Positions 47,693 through 57,814 of a stretch of DNA of 64,000 nt are shown piece by piece. The notes below the pieces were generated by a model that saw nothing but the letters and a program-made list of their open reading frames with translations, did not search any database and had not been told where the DNA came from. This stretch comes from Candidatus Pelagibacter sp. IMCC9063. GTDB lineage: Bacteria; Pseudomonadota; Alphaproteobacteria; Pelagibacterales; Pelagibacteraceae. The stretch is taken from contig NC_015380.1 of assembly GCF_000195085.1 (NCBI RefSeq), forward strand, positions 544,001-608,000, written 5' to 3'. The position numbers were made by a program, and so were the translations under genes. Numbering within the stretch: position 1 is the stretch's first letter; every line of letters starts with the position of its first letter.

Positions 47693-48409
47693 ATGCAGAA
47701 AAAAATTAGAATATTTCTGAGTGAAAGACTAGAAGAAAATAATAAAATTGAACTAGGTAAGGACCAGTCTCATTATATATCGAATGTGATGCGTTTAAAA
47801 AGTGGAGATGAATTATTGTTATTCAACGGAATAGATGGAGAATTCCTTGGAAAAGTTGCTGGGAGTGAAAAAAAACAAACAATCATTCAAGTTCATGCAA
47901 AACAGAGAGATCAGTCTAAGCCTTCAAATATTTCCTTAGCCTTTTGTCCACTCAAAGGACAACGACTAGATTTTTTAATTCAAAAATGCACAGAAGTGGG
48001 GTTAAAAAGTTTTATCCCTGTCATTTCAGACCATACTATTGTCAGGAATGTTAATGAAAATAGATTAAAAAAAATTATTATAGAATCTAGCGAACAGTCA
48101 GATCAACTACATATTCCTCAGGTATTAAGTGCTTTAAATTTAGAAGAATTTTTACATTTCTTGAAAAAAGAGGATGTGGTTTTGTTTGGGGATATTAGCT
48201 CTAAAAATAATGATTTAACCCAACTCATAGAAGATAAGAGTAAAAACTATATTTTATTTATAGGTCCTGAAGGAGATTTTTCCCCAAAAGAAAGAGAGAT
48301 CATTTTAAAAAATGTTAAGTTTAAAAGTTTCTCATTAGGCAAAAATATTTTAAGATCTGAAACTGCTGCAATAGCAGGTTTAGTTTTGCTAAATTTCTTA
48401 TTAAATTAA
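47693..48409 (+). CDS. rsmE: 16S rRNA (uracil1498-N3)-methyltransferase
   Basis: A 238-residue SPOUT methyltransferase. The N-terminal PUA-like part contains 'HYISNVMRLKSGDELLLFNG'; the knot has 'IQKCTEVGLKSFIPV', 'SEQSDQLHIP' and 'LFIGPEGDFSPKEREII' with 'LRSETAAIAGL'. It methylates U1498 in the decoding region of 16S rRNA. Divergent from the HAD gene with 16 bases between starts; ends overlapping tldD by four bases. Confidence 0.96.
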   Translation: MQKKIRIFLSERLEENNKIELGKDQSHYISNVMRLKSGDELLLFNGIDGEFLGKVAGSEKKQTIIQVHAKQRDQSKPSNISLAFCPLKGQRLDFLIQKCTEVGLKSFIPVISDHTIVRNVNENRLKKIIIESSEQSDQLHIPQVLSALNLEEFLHFLKKEDVVLFGDISSKNNDLTQLIEDKSKNYILFIGPEGDFSPKEREIILKNVKFKSFSLGKNILRSETAAIAGLVLLNFLLN

Positions 48410-49818
48410 AGTTGAGTTCCACCCACGGTTATTTCATCTACCAATATAGAAGGCTGACCAACACCGACAGGAACCCATTGCCCATTTTTTCCACAAGTTC
48501 CAATTCCCGGATCTAGCTTCATGTCATTTCCAACCATGGATACTTTAGTTAAAATGTCCGGCCCATTTCCAATAATTGTAGCACCCTTCACCGGAGAACC
48601 TATTTTTCCATTATTAATTTCATATGCCTCTGTGCATGAAAAAACAAATTTTCCATTTGTTATATCTACTTGCCCACCACCAAATGAAACTGCAAAGATA
48701 CCCTTGTCTACTGATTTGATCATATCTTCCTGGGAGTGTTTTCCGTTAAGCATAAAAGTATTGGTCATTCTTGGCATTGGTGCACATTCAAAACTTTCTC
48801 TTCTGCCATTTCCAGTGGATGTTGTTTTCATTAAACGAGCATTAAGTCTGTCTTGCATATAATTTTTTAATATTCCATTCTCTATAAGAACCGTATTGGA
48901 AGAAGGAGTTCCTTCATCATCAATTGTAATAGACCCTCTTCTGTTAGAGATTGTTCCATCATCTACTATTGTGACATGTTCACTTGCTACCTTTTGATTC
49001 ATCAGATTGTGAAAAGCTGAAGTTTTTTTTCGATTAAAATCTCCTTCCAATCCATGACCGATTGCTTCGTGTAATAAAATTCCAGGCCATCCAGGTCCTA
49101 ATACAACTTTCATTTCCCCGGCAGGAGCCTCTTTACTTTCCAAATTAATCATAGCTTGTCGGTAAGCTTCATCACAAACTTTTTTCCAATCATTATTCGC
49201 AATGTAATCATCGTAATTCATCCGCCCGCCTGTTCCGTAGGATCCAGTTTCCCTTCGACCGTTTTTCTCAACCATAACAGTAACATTAAATCTTATTAAG
49301 GGCCTGACATCCTGAAAGCTTTGTGAATCTGATTTTATAATTTCAATTTCTTGATACTCACCTGAGATAGATGCAGAAACTTGCTTAATTAAAGAATCTT
49401 TTTTTCTCAAATATTCGTCAACATTTTTTAAAATAGAAACTTTTTCCCCAAATGGTTTTGCTTCAATTGGATTAACGTCAGAATACATTTTAGAATTAGA
49501 TCTTTGTGGAGAGGTAGAAATTTTTCCATTTTTATTTTTTAAACTTGAAAGCAAACTCTTAGAAGCCTCAGTAAGAGATTTTTTTGAAATCTCATTCGAA
49601 TGTGAATAGGCAGTAACATCATCAGTAACAGCTCTTAATCCGTAACCTAAAGAGGTGTCGTAACTAGTATTTTTTATCTTGTTGTCGTCGAGAACAAACG
49701 ACTCATTTTTAGAGCTTTCAAAAAACAGCTCACCATCATCACAATTTTTTAGAGTTTCTGACACCAGACGGTCAGCTTCTTGTCGAGTAAGGTCTGTATC
49801 TTTAAAAAAAGTACTCAT
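48406..49818 (-). CDS. tldD: Metalloprotease TldD
   Basis: A 470-residue catalytic partner of TldE/PmbA. The metal-binding 'LLHEAIGHGLEGDF' (HExxxH) is intact, and 'DDEGTPSSNTVLIENGILKN' follows. Together TldD/E cleave peptides after ring or unfolded-state recognition. tldD next to coxB is the usual alphaproteobacterial order. Divergent from coxB with a ~100-base spacer that must hold both promoters. Confidence 0.96.
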   Translation of the reverse strand: MSTFFKDTDLTRQEADRLVSETLKNCDDGELFFESSKNESFVLDDNKIKNTSYDTSLGYGLRAVTDDVTAYSHSNEISKKSLTEASKSLLSSLKNKNGKISTSPQRSNSKMYSDVNPIEAKPFGEKVSILKNVDEYLRKKDSLIKQVSASISGEYQEIEIIKSDSQSFQDVRPLIRFNVTVMVEKNGRRETGSYGTGGRMNYDDYIANNDWKKVCDEAYRQAMINLESKEAPAGEMKVVLGPGWPGILLHEAIGHGLEGDFNRKKTSAFHNLMNQKVASEHVTIVDDGTISNRRGSITIDDEGTPSSNTVLIENGILKNYMQDRLNARLMKTTSTGNGRRESFECAPMPRMTNTFMLNGKHSQEDMIKSVDKGIFAVSFGGGQVDITNGKFVFSCTEAYEINNGKIGSPVKGATIIGNGPDILTKVSMVGNDMKLDPGIGTCGKNGQWVPVGVGQPSILVDEITVGGTQL

Positions 49819-49920
49819 TATTTCTATAATTTTTTTTTATTTTTGTTTAAGTTGTATACTTTTTGTCAAAGTGTCGCAAAGTTAACATTGCTAAATTTTG
49901 ATACAAGGTTGATTACAATT

Positions 49921-50730
49921 ATGAAACATTTTTTATTATCTATCTTTACTTTTTTGCTTGGGAGTAGTGCATTGGCAGAACAGCCAAAAAATTGGCAACT
50001 AGGATATCAAAACAGCGTAACACCTGTCATGAACGATCTTGTTTTTATGCATGATTATATTTTACTTCCTATCATTACAGCAATTTCAGTATTTGTTTTG
50101 TTTTTAATTCTGTATGCTGTCTGGAAGTTTAGGGCTTCTAAGAATCCAAACCCCTCAAAGACTTCTCACAATACTTTAATAGAAGTTTTGTGGACAGTGA
50201 TACCATGTTTAATACTGGTGGTGATTGCAATTCCTTCTTTTAAGCTATTGTACAAACAGGATATAATTCCGAAAGCTGACATTACAATCAAAGCAATTGG
50301 CTATCAGTGGTATTGGGGCTACGAATATCCTGATCAAAAAATAGCTTTTGAAGCTTCAATGATTGAAACAAAAGATTTGAAACCAGGTCAACCTAGATTA
50401 TTAGCTACGGATAGACATGTAGTTGTCCCCGTGAATAAAGTTGTAAAAGTTTTGATTACTGCAAATGATGTCTTGCATGCTTGGGCACTACCTGCATTTG
50501 GAGTGAAAAGAGATGCGGTTCCGGGACGAATAAATGAAACTTGGTTTAGAGCTGAAAAAGAAGGAATTTTTTACGGACAATGTTCAGAATTGTGCGGAAT
50601 AAAACATGCTTTTATGCCAATTACAGTTGAGGTTGTTTCTGAACAAAAATACAAAGAGTGGGTGGAGATGGCAAAAGTAAAATACGCAATGTACCCAGAG
50701 AAAAAATTTTTAGCTAAAAAAGAACAATAG
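49921..50730 (+). CDS. coxB: Cytochrome c oxidase subunit II (main enzyme)
   Basis: 269 residues. A signal peptide ('MKHFLLSIFTFLLGSSALAE') is followed by two membrane helices and a periplasmic cupredoxin domain. The CuA site is complete: 'DVLHAWALP', and 'GQCSELCGIKHAFM' with both Cys, Glu, His and Met. 'AIGYQWYWGYEYP' is the aromatic electron-entry patch. The ATG at 49921 is chosen because it begins the signal peptide. coxA follows after eleven bases. Confidence 0.97.
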   Translation: MKHFLLSIFTFLLGSSALAEQPKNWQLGYQNSVTPVMNDLVFMHDYILLPIITAISVFVLFLILYAVWKFRASKNPNPSKTSHNTLIEVLWTVIPCLILVVIAIPSFKLLYKQDIIPKADITIKAIGYQWYWGYEYPDQKIAFEASMIETKDLKPGQPRLLATDRHVVVPVNKVVKVLITANDVLHAWALPAFGVKRDAVPGRINETWFRAEKEGIFYGQCSELCGIKHAFMPITVEVVSEQKYKEWVEMAKVKYAMYPEKKFLAKKEQ

Positions 50731-50738
50731 GATTTTAA

Positions 50739-52352
<1,614 letters not shown>

Positions 52353-52362
52353 ATTTAATAAT

Positions 52363-52992
52363 TTAATTAGGGGTGATCTTGTCGTAATCAACATCTTTTT
52401 TTGCAGTTATTACTGTAGCTATACCTATCGTTAATAAGGCAAATGATAAAACAACATAGAGGTATTTTGAATCAAAAAGATTAAACGCATACATAAATAC
52501 TGCTGTAACTATTAATGTAGTTGGAATTAAGAGCTGTAGTCTAACAATTTTGGACTGTTTTTTTATAAGATCTTTATTTATCTCCAACCCAGCGACTAAA
52601 AAATCTCTAAGTGATAGAAAGTTAATTACCTTTTTATCTTCAGACAGGATTGTAATATGCCTAGCTTTCTTTTGTTTAATTTGTTCTATTGCATAATCAA
52701 TTGAATGATGTTCATAAGCATGGGCTAAATTTTCCGTTCTCATTATTTCTTTTGCCTCTACTAAATCCGAATCTCTTCCTGCAGCAACAAGTTTAATAGC
52801 CATATCTCTCTCTGAGAGCACTCCTAGAAAGTTATTATCCTCATCAACTATTGGTGTAGACCCGATATTTTTATCTTTAAAACTCAGGGCTATTTCAGAA
52901 ATGGTAGTATTTGGTAAAAATCTTATTGGCCCATTAGGTCTTTCGTCTATTATTCCGAGCTTAGCTAAATCACCAATTGCTATTTTTTTCAT
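52363..52992 (-). CDS. CBS-domain protein with C-terminal membrane anchor
   Basis: A 209-residue protein. Residues ~15-130 form two CBS repeats ('GSTPIVDEDNNFLGVLSERD' and 'ARHITILSEDKKVINFLSLR'), which bind adenosine nucleotides in other proteins. The last ~70 residues form two hydrophobic helices, 'LLIPTTLIVTAVFMYAF' and 'YLYVVLSFALLTIGIATVIT'. It ends eleven bases from convergent coxA and shares the block with the second oxidase. An energy-sensing role near the oxidases is inference. Confidence 0.8.
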   Translation of the reverse strand: MKKIAIGDLAKLGIIDERPNGPIRFLPNTTISEIALSFKDKNIGSTPIVDEDNNFLGVLSERDMAIKLVAAGRDSDLVEAKEIMRTENLAHAYEHHSIDYAIEQIKQKKARHITILSEDKKVINFLSLRDFLVAGLEINKDLIKKQSKIVRLQLLIPTTLIVTAVFMYAFNLFDSKYLYVVLSFALLTIGIATVITAKKDVDYDKITPN

Positions 52993-53062
52993 AAATACTT
53001 AATATTTAAAAGCTATTTAACAGTAGCATAATCTATGCTAATATCGCATAGCAATTTAAATT

Positions 53063-53308
53063 ATGAGCTCTGAATACAGTGTTTTATCAACAATAATCAT
53101 ACTCCTCGCCTTATTCCTGTATTTTTCTTGGTTTATAAGTTCTGTGAGATTTAATACTCAAAAACTTAAAGAAAGAAATTTAAATGAAAAATTTAAAGAA
53201 AAATCTTTTTTAAAAAGTTTTATAGATCCTGACCTAAGTAGCAAAAGTATTTCATTTTTTTTAATTATGCTAAGTCTTTTTTTGATTTATAAATTTGTCT
53301 TTTTATAA
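53063..53308 (+). CDS. Small two-helix membrane protein, unknown
   Basis: An 81-residue protein: an N-terminal helix ('TIIILLALFLYFSWFISSV'), a charged middle ('QKLKERNLNEKFKEKSFLKS') and a C-terminal helix ('SISFFLIMLSLFLIYKFVF'). No family recognised. It lies alone on the plus strand between the CBS gene and the second oxidase operon, ending 16 bases from it. Confidence 0.6.
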   Translation: MSSEYSVLSTIIILLALFLYFSWFISSVRFNTQKLKERNLNEKFKEKSFLKSFIDPDLSSKSISFFLIMLSLFLIYKFVFL

Positions 53309-53324
53309 AAATTTTATAAAATTA

Positions 53325-53660
53325 TTAGCTGCTTCCTGCGACAAAATAAAATAATCTTGTAAATACAGTATATTGAGATTCAGCAGCCATCATAAAAATA
53401 AATGCAGCAATAGCTGTCATCGGCCATAATAAAACATTAATTAATGCATATCTTTCCCAAAGCAAATGCATAAAAAAAGCCATAATCAATCCGGCCTTAG
53501 CAAACATAAAGAATATTATTAATGACCATCTCAACAATCCTTGAAATTGATAATAGTCAACTGCATAAGAGAAACCACTTATTATAAATAAAAGACCCCA
53601 AATCCAAAGGTAAGTGCCCAGTCCGTGAGTTGTTGTTTTATTTTTAGTTTCTTCAGCCAT
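53325..53660 (-). CDS. Cytochrome c oxidase subunit IV-like protein (alternative oxidase)
   Basis: A 111-residue protein with three membrane helices. 'LRWSLIIFFMFAKAGLIMAF' followed by 'FMHLLWER' is typical of the prokaryotic subunit IV family (K in the middle helix, 'MHLxWE'). Last gene of the second oxidase operon, eight bases after the preceding subunit III gene. It probably stabilises the CuB centre in subunit I, as inferred from the family. Confidence 0.82.
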   Translation of the reverse strand: MAEETKNKTTTHGLGTYLWIWGLLFIISGFSYAVDYYQFQGLLRWSLIIFFMFAKAGLIMAFFMHLLWERYALINVLLWPMTAIAAFIFMMAAESQYTVFTRLFYFVAGSS

Positions 53661-53668
53661 AATTCAAA

Positions 53669-54373
53669 TTACCATAAGTAAAAAAATGCAAAAATAAAAA
53701 CCCATACCAAGTCCACAAAGTGCCAATACAGTCCCAATATTTCAATTGCTACATAATCGGATTTCATACTGGTAAAGAATCCTCTTTTCCCGGATTCAAA
53801 ATCACCCCTCCAAGTTTTTCTTGCAAAGATAAATAGAAAAATTACTCCAATAGTAACATGCGTTCCATGAAAGCCTGTTACCATAAAAAAAATTGCACCA
53901 AACTGATTTGCCCCCATAGGGTTAGACCATGGTCTAATCCCTTCCTCAAAAATTAATTTTGACCATTCAAAAGCCTGCATGCCAACAAAAGTAAGTCCAC
54001 CTATTGCAGTTAAAAAAATAAATAAGGCACAAAGTTTTCTTTTTTTTTCATAGCCAAATTTAACAGCAAGGGCCATAGTTCCACTACTTGTAATTAATAC
54101 AAAGGTCATAATTGCAATTAGCAAGAGAGGAACGTGCACTCCAAACACCTCAAGAGCAAAAACTTCGCTGGCATTAGGCCATGGTATGGGTGTTGAGCTA
54201 CGGGCCGACATGTAAGAAATTAAAAAACAACTAAAAATGAATGTGTCGCTAAGCAGAAATATCCACATCATTGCTTTCCCCCACTTAACACCCTTAAAAG
54301 TAACTTGATCAGATGAGAAATCGTGAGTCAGACCTTTAAAACCTTTTGGTAAATTAGATAGGTTATTGCTCAT
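53669..54373 (-). CDS. coxP: Heme-copper oxidase subunit III, second copy (CoxP-like)
   Basis: A 234-residue subunit III-family protein with about seven helices. 'KWGKAMMWIFLLSDTFIFSC' near the start, 'GMQAFEWSKLI', 'VTGFHGTHVTIG' and 'DYVAIEILGLYWHFVDLVWV' are conserved subunit III blocks, with the lipid-binding His/Glu residues. Symbol follows position in the coxMNOP-type operon. Precedes the subunit IV-like gene. Confidence 0.85.
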   Translation of the reverse strand: MSNNLSNLPKGFKGLTHDFSSDQVTFKGVKWGKAMMWIFLLSDTFIFSCFLISYMSARSSTPIPWPNASEVFALEVFGVHVPLLLIAIMTFVLITSSGTMALAVKFGYEKKRKLCALFIFLTAIGGLTFVGMQAFEWSKLIFEEGIRPWSNPMGANQFGAIFFMVTGFHGTHVTIGVIFLFIFARKTWRGDFESGKRGFFTSMKSDYVAIEILGLYWHFVDLVWVFIFAFFYLW

Positions 54374-54382
54374 TTTTTTTCA

Positions 54383-55021
54383 TCAGCTGTTAATCATAAG
54401 TCCAAATAGCACTACCCAAACTAAAAATAAAAAATGCCAATAAATTCCGCACAGTTTAACACTACTCTGTATAGATGGGGCTCTAATATTTTCATTGTAA
54501 ACTTTTTGAGTTGCTTTTTTTAAAAAAAATAAACCACCAACTAAATGCAACACATGCAAAGTTGTAAAAAGATAGAAATAGGAATTTGCAATATTAGAAT
54601 TGAAAAAATAACCTTGCGCTATTAATTGTCTCCATGCAATTACTTGACCAATAATAAAAACGACTGCAAGAAAGGCAATTATAAGAAGTAAAAATTTAAC
54701 TTTCTTAAAATCTAGAATGTCAGATTTGTTTTTTGCCAAGTGAAACAATACGCTACTTAAAAACAATACAAAAGTATTAAACCATAATAGTTTTGGTTCT
54801 GGCATTTTTTCCCAATCATGAAGCAACATTCGGTCTGCATAAGTCACTATAAATAATGAAAAAAAAATTATACTAACTGTCATTATTCCTTTAAGTCCCA
54901 AATGAGCTTTCGTTAAATTTATAGTTTTTCCACTATGTAAGTTATCTTGATTTGATTGTTCTAGGTCCCAAGGTTTTTCACTCAAAAGGTCAAATAAATT
55001 TTTTTCTTTTTTAATCATCAA
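54383..55021 (-). CDS. coxO: Heme-copper oxidase subunit III, first copy (CoxO-like)
   Basis: A 212-residue protein of the same superfamily but divergent: a ~40-residue soluble N-terminus ('NLFDLLSEKPWDLEQ'), then five helices with 'QVIAWRQLIAQGYFF', 'TTLHVLHLVGGLFF' and the C-terminal 'LCGIYWHFLFLVWVVLFGLM'. Starts inside the subunit I stop (ATGA), so translation is coupled. Two tandem subunit III genes are typical for coxMNOP. Confidence 0.83.
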   Translation of the reverse strand: MMIKKEKNLFDLLSEKPWDLEQSNQDNLHSGKTINLTKAHLGLKGIMTVSIIFFSLFIVTYADRMLLHDWEKMPEPKLLWFNTFVLFLSSVLFHLAKNKSDILDFKKVKFLLLIIAFLAVVFIIGQVIAWRQLIAQGYFFNSNIANSYFYLFTTLHVLHLVGGLFFLKKATQKVYNENIRAPSIQSSVKLCGIYWHFLFLVWVVLFGLMINS

Positions 55022-56856
55022 GTCTTCTCTACTTTTGCTCCCAAAACCTCACTCGGTGGAACATTTTGGGGAATGTAATCTTCTTTTGCTCCTGGAACAC
55101 TATAATCATAAGCCCAGCGATAAACTATGGGCAAGTCCTTACCAAAGTTCCCATGCTGCGGGGGAACATGCTCTGTTTGCCATTCTAAGGAGCATGCTTG
55201 CCAAGGATTTCTACCAGCAACTTTTCCAAGACGGATGCTAGAAATAATATTATACAAAAATATCAATTGGGCAAATCCAACAACTAATGCTGCTATGGTA
55301 ATAAATTGATTCAATCCTTCTGCAGAAGTTGGAATATAAGGGCTATTGTACATTTCGTAATATCTTCTAGGAACTCCTATAAATCCTAGATAATGCATTG
55401 GAAAGTAAATCGCATAAGATCCTAAAAAAGTTACCCAAAAATGAAATTTACCCATAGCCTCATTTAAAAACCTACCAGTTACTAAAGGATACCAGTGGTA
55501 AATAGCACCAAAAATTACAAGCACAGGAGCAATTCCCATTACCATATGAAAGTGAGCAACAACAAAATATGTATCAGATAAAGGAACATCGACTATAACA
55601 TTTCCCAAAAAGAGACCAGTTATTCCACCGTTAACAAATGTTAAAATAAAAGCTAGAGAGAATAACATCGGTAAATTGAGTCTTATATTCCCCCTCCATA
55701 ATGTTAAAATCCAATTATAAACTTTAATAGCAGTTGGGACTGCAATAATTAATGTGGTAGTGGCAAAGAAAAAGCCAAACCAAGGATTCATTCCACTTAC
55801 ATACATGTGGTGAGCCCAAACAAAAAAACTTAACGCTCCTATAATTACAATTGCCCAAACCATCATTCTATAGCCAAAAATATTTTTCCTAGCATGAATC
55901 GAAATTAAATCTGAAACGATTCCGAAGGCAGGAAGAGCAACAATATAAACTTCTGGATGTCCAAAAAACCAAAAAAGATGCTGAAATAAAATAGGACTTC
56001 CTCCTCCATATTTTAGATGCTCCCCCATTTGAACCATGGCAGGCATAAAAAAACTTGTGCCAAGCAAGCTATCAAGAGTCATCATTATACAACTGACAAT
56101 TAAAGCGGGAAAAGCCAACATAGCTAAAATAGTAGCTGTAAAAATCCCCCAAATTGTTAAAGGCATTCTCATTAAGGTCATACCCCTAGTTCGCGCTTGA
56201 AGAATTGTTATAATATAGTTAAGTCCACCCATAGTGAATCCGATAACAAAAAGAGAAAGTGACAAAAGCATTAACACTATTCCACTTTCAGAACCGGGTG
56301 TACCAGATGTTATTGCTTGTGGTGGATAAAGAGTCCAACCAGCCCCTGTGGGTCCTCCAGGAACAAAAAAGCTTGCTACCAAAACTACAACAGCAATAAA
56401 ATACATCCAGAAACTAAGCATGTTTAAATAAGGGAAAACCATATCTCTTGACCCAACCATCAGAGGTATTAAAAAATTTCCAAAACCACCTAGGAATAAA
56501 GCAGTCAAAAGATATACAACCATAATCATTCCATGCATGGTTACAAATTGATAATACCCAGCTGGACCTAAAAATGAAAAAACTTCAGGAAACCCAAGTT
56601 GCAGTCTCATTAGCCAAGACAACACCAGAGCTAACAATCCAATAGAGATTGCTGTTATGGAATACTGAATGCCAATTACTTTTGCATCTTGGCAAAAAAT
56701 CCATTTTGTTATGAAACTTTTGGGATGATATAAATCCTGTTCTGGAATTTCAGATTCAACTTGTTCTTCTGTTTTTGACGTAATGTGCCCACCGTCGGAT
56801 ACTTCAGATGACTTGGCCTCAATCCCAAACTTTTGTTCAGGAAAATCGTCAGACAT
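55018..56856 (-). CDS. coxN: Heme-copper oxidase subunit I of the alternative oxidase (CoxN-like)
   Basis: About 612 residues. The ATG at 56856 follows a GGGAGG site; the in-frame start 15 bases upstream is less likely. A ~75-residue soluble N-terminus precedes twelve helices. Ligand motifs are intact: 'VTMHGMIMVVYLLT', '[17 protein letters not shown]' (A1-type), 'VWAHHMYVSGM' and 'VVAHFHMVMG'. 'FVNGGITGLFLGNVIVDVPL' replaces the usual 'GVTGVVLAN'-like segment seen in coxA. A second terminal oxidase distinct from coxA. Confidence 0.93.
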   Translation of the reverse strand: MSDDFPEQKFGIEAKSSEVSDGGHITSKTEEQVESEIPEQDLYHPKSFITKWIFCQDAKVIGIQYSITAISIGLLALVLSWLMRLQLGFPEVFSFLGPAGYYQFVTMHGMIMVVYLLTALFLGGFGNFLIPLMVGSRDMVFPYLNMLSFWMYFIAVVVLVASFFVPGGPTGAGWTLYPPQAITSGTPGSESGIVLMLLSLSLFVIGFTMGGLNYIITILQARTRGMTLMRMPLTIWGIFTATILAMLAFPALIVSCIMMTLDSLLGTSFFMPAMVQMGEHLKYGGGSPILFQHLFWFFGHPEVYIVALPAFGIVSDLISIHARKNIFGYRMMVWAIVIIGALSFFVWAHHMYVSGMNPWFGFFFATTTLIIAVPTAIKVYNWILTLWRGNIRLNLPMLFSLAFILTFVNGGITGLFLGNVIVDVPLSDTYFVVAHFHMVMGIAPVLVIFGAIYHWYPLVTGRFLNEAMGKFHFWVTFLGSYAIYFPMHYLGFIGVPRRYYEMYNSPYIPTSAEGLNQFITIAALVVGFAQLIFLYNIISSIRLGKVAGRNPWQACSLEWQTEHVPPQHGNFGKDLPIVYRWAYDYSVPGAKEDYIPQNVPPSEVLGAKVEKT

Positions 56857-56937
56857 TGATTCCTCCCTCAAAGCTAAACATAACCCAGATAAGGCTATCT
56901 ATGCAAATATTAGATAGTTTTAAAAGCAATGGAAAAT

Positions 56938-56956
56938 ATAAGAATTTTTATATAGT
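56938..56956. promoter_or_regulatory. Possible promoter/operator region between coxM and coxN
   Basis: The 160-base gap between the alternative oxidase subunit II and I genes has no ORF. On the minus strand it contains TATATA at about 56948-56953, just downstream of an imperfect palindrome TTGTCATAACATGTGTCAA (plus 56968-56986, six of nine pairs match). A second promoter for coxNOP or an operator is possible; no regulator is known here. Confidence 0.25.
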
Positions 56957-57016
56957 TAGAGCTTTATTGACACATGTTATGACAACTTTTTAAAAAATTA
57001 CTTAAATTAATAACTT

Positions 57017-57814
57017 TTAAGATTTCGAGGCAATTTGCTCGTATGATTTTTGCTTGGAAAGCCATTCGTTGTAATTTTTTTGATCAACCACCACCACTTT
57101 ACCTCTCATGGCATAGTGTCCTGTTCCGCAAAACTCAGCACACAAAACTTCAAACGTGCCTAATTTAGTTGGTTCAAACCAATAATAAGTTATTGAACCA
57201 GGAAGCATATCCATCTTTGCCCTAAACTGAGGAATGTAAAAATTATGCAAAACATCCGTTGACCTTAAAAGAACTTTTACAGGTTGGTTTTTTAAAAGAT
57301 GAAGAGGACCATTTGCAATAACAATATCATCGTTACCATTTTTGTCCTTTGAGCTAATTCCAAATGGATTTTTATCGTTAATATTTTTTATATTTGTTTT
57401 TCCAAGTTTACCGTCTTTACCAGGAAGTCTATAGCCCCAACCCCACTGATAAGCTAGCACTTCAATTTTATAAGCATTTTTTGGAACAGTGACATATTGA
57501 TTCCATACAAAAAGTCCAGGAGCAAGGAGAGCTGCAATACCCAATGTGGTAATAAGAGTTAGTCTGAACTCAAGCTTACTATCTTCGGGTTTGTACTCTG
57601 ATCTTTTTTCTTTTTGATATCTAAACTTCCAAACGCAGTAAACCATAAATAATCCCACAGCTATAAAAACAAATCCAGTAACCCAGAACGTTAGAATTAT
57701 TGTATCGTCAATACTCCCCCAGTTTGAAGCAATAGGAGTCCACCACCAAGGCGTTAAAATATGAAAAACAACTGAGCCAATTAAAACTAAAAGAAAAACA
57801 ATTACTACTGTCAT
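57017..57814 (-). CDS. coxM: Cytochrome c oxidase subunit II of the alternative oxidase (CoxM-like)
   Basis: 265 residues. Two N-terminal membrane helices without a clear cleaved signal, then the CuA cupredoxin domain: 'VLAYQWGWGYRLP', 'STDVLHNFYIPQFRAK' and 'LCAEFCGTGHYAMRG' with both Cys, Glu, His and Met. A ~40-residue insert rich in Asn/Lys/Asp follows the aromatic patch and is absent from coxB. Its ATG overlaps the stop of the 50-residue microprotein (ATGA). Confidence 0.92.
   Translation of the reverse strand: MTVVIVFLLVLIGSVVFHILTPWWWTPIASNWGSIDDTIILTFWVTGFVFIAVGLFMVYCVWKFRYQKEKRSEYKPEDSKLEFRLTLITTLGIAALLAPGLFVWNQYVTVPKNAYKIEVLAYQWGWGYRLPGKDGKLGKTNIKNINDKNPFGISSKDKNGNDDIVIANGPLHLLKNQPVKVLLRSTDVLHNFYIPQFRAKMDMLPGSITYYWFEPTKLGTFEVLCAEFCGTGHYAMRGKVVVVDQKNYNEWLSKQKSYEQIASKS

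Noticed and set aside
44814-49818. pmbA and tldD as a duplicated gene
   Set aside because: They are the two distinct subunits of the TldD/TldE protease; only tldD has HExxxH.
55035-55309. Short plus-strand frames opposite the 3' end of the alternative oxidase subunit I
   Set aside because: Overlapping frames within a conserved gene; codon use and composition unlike real neighbours.
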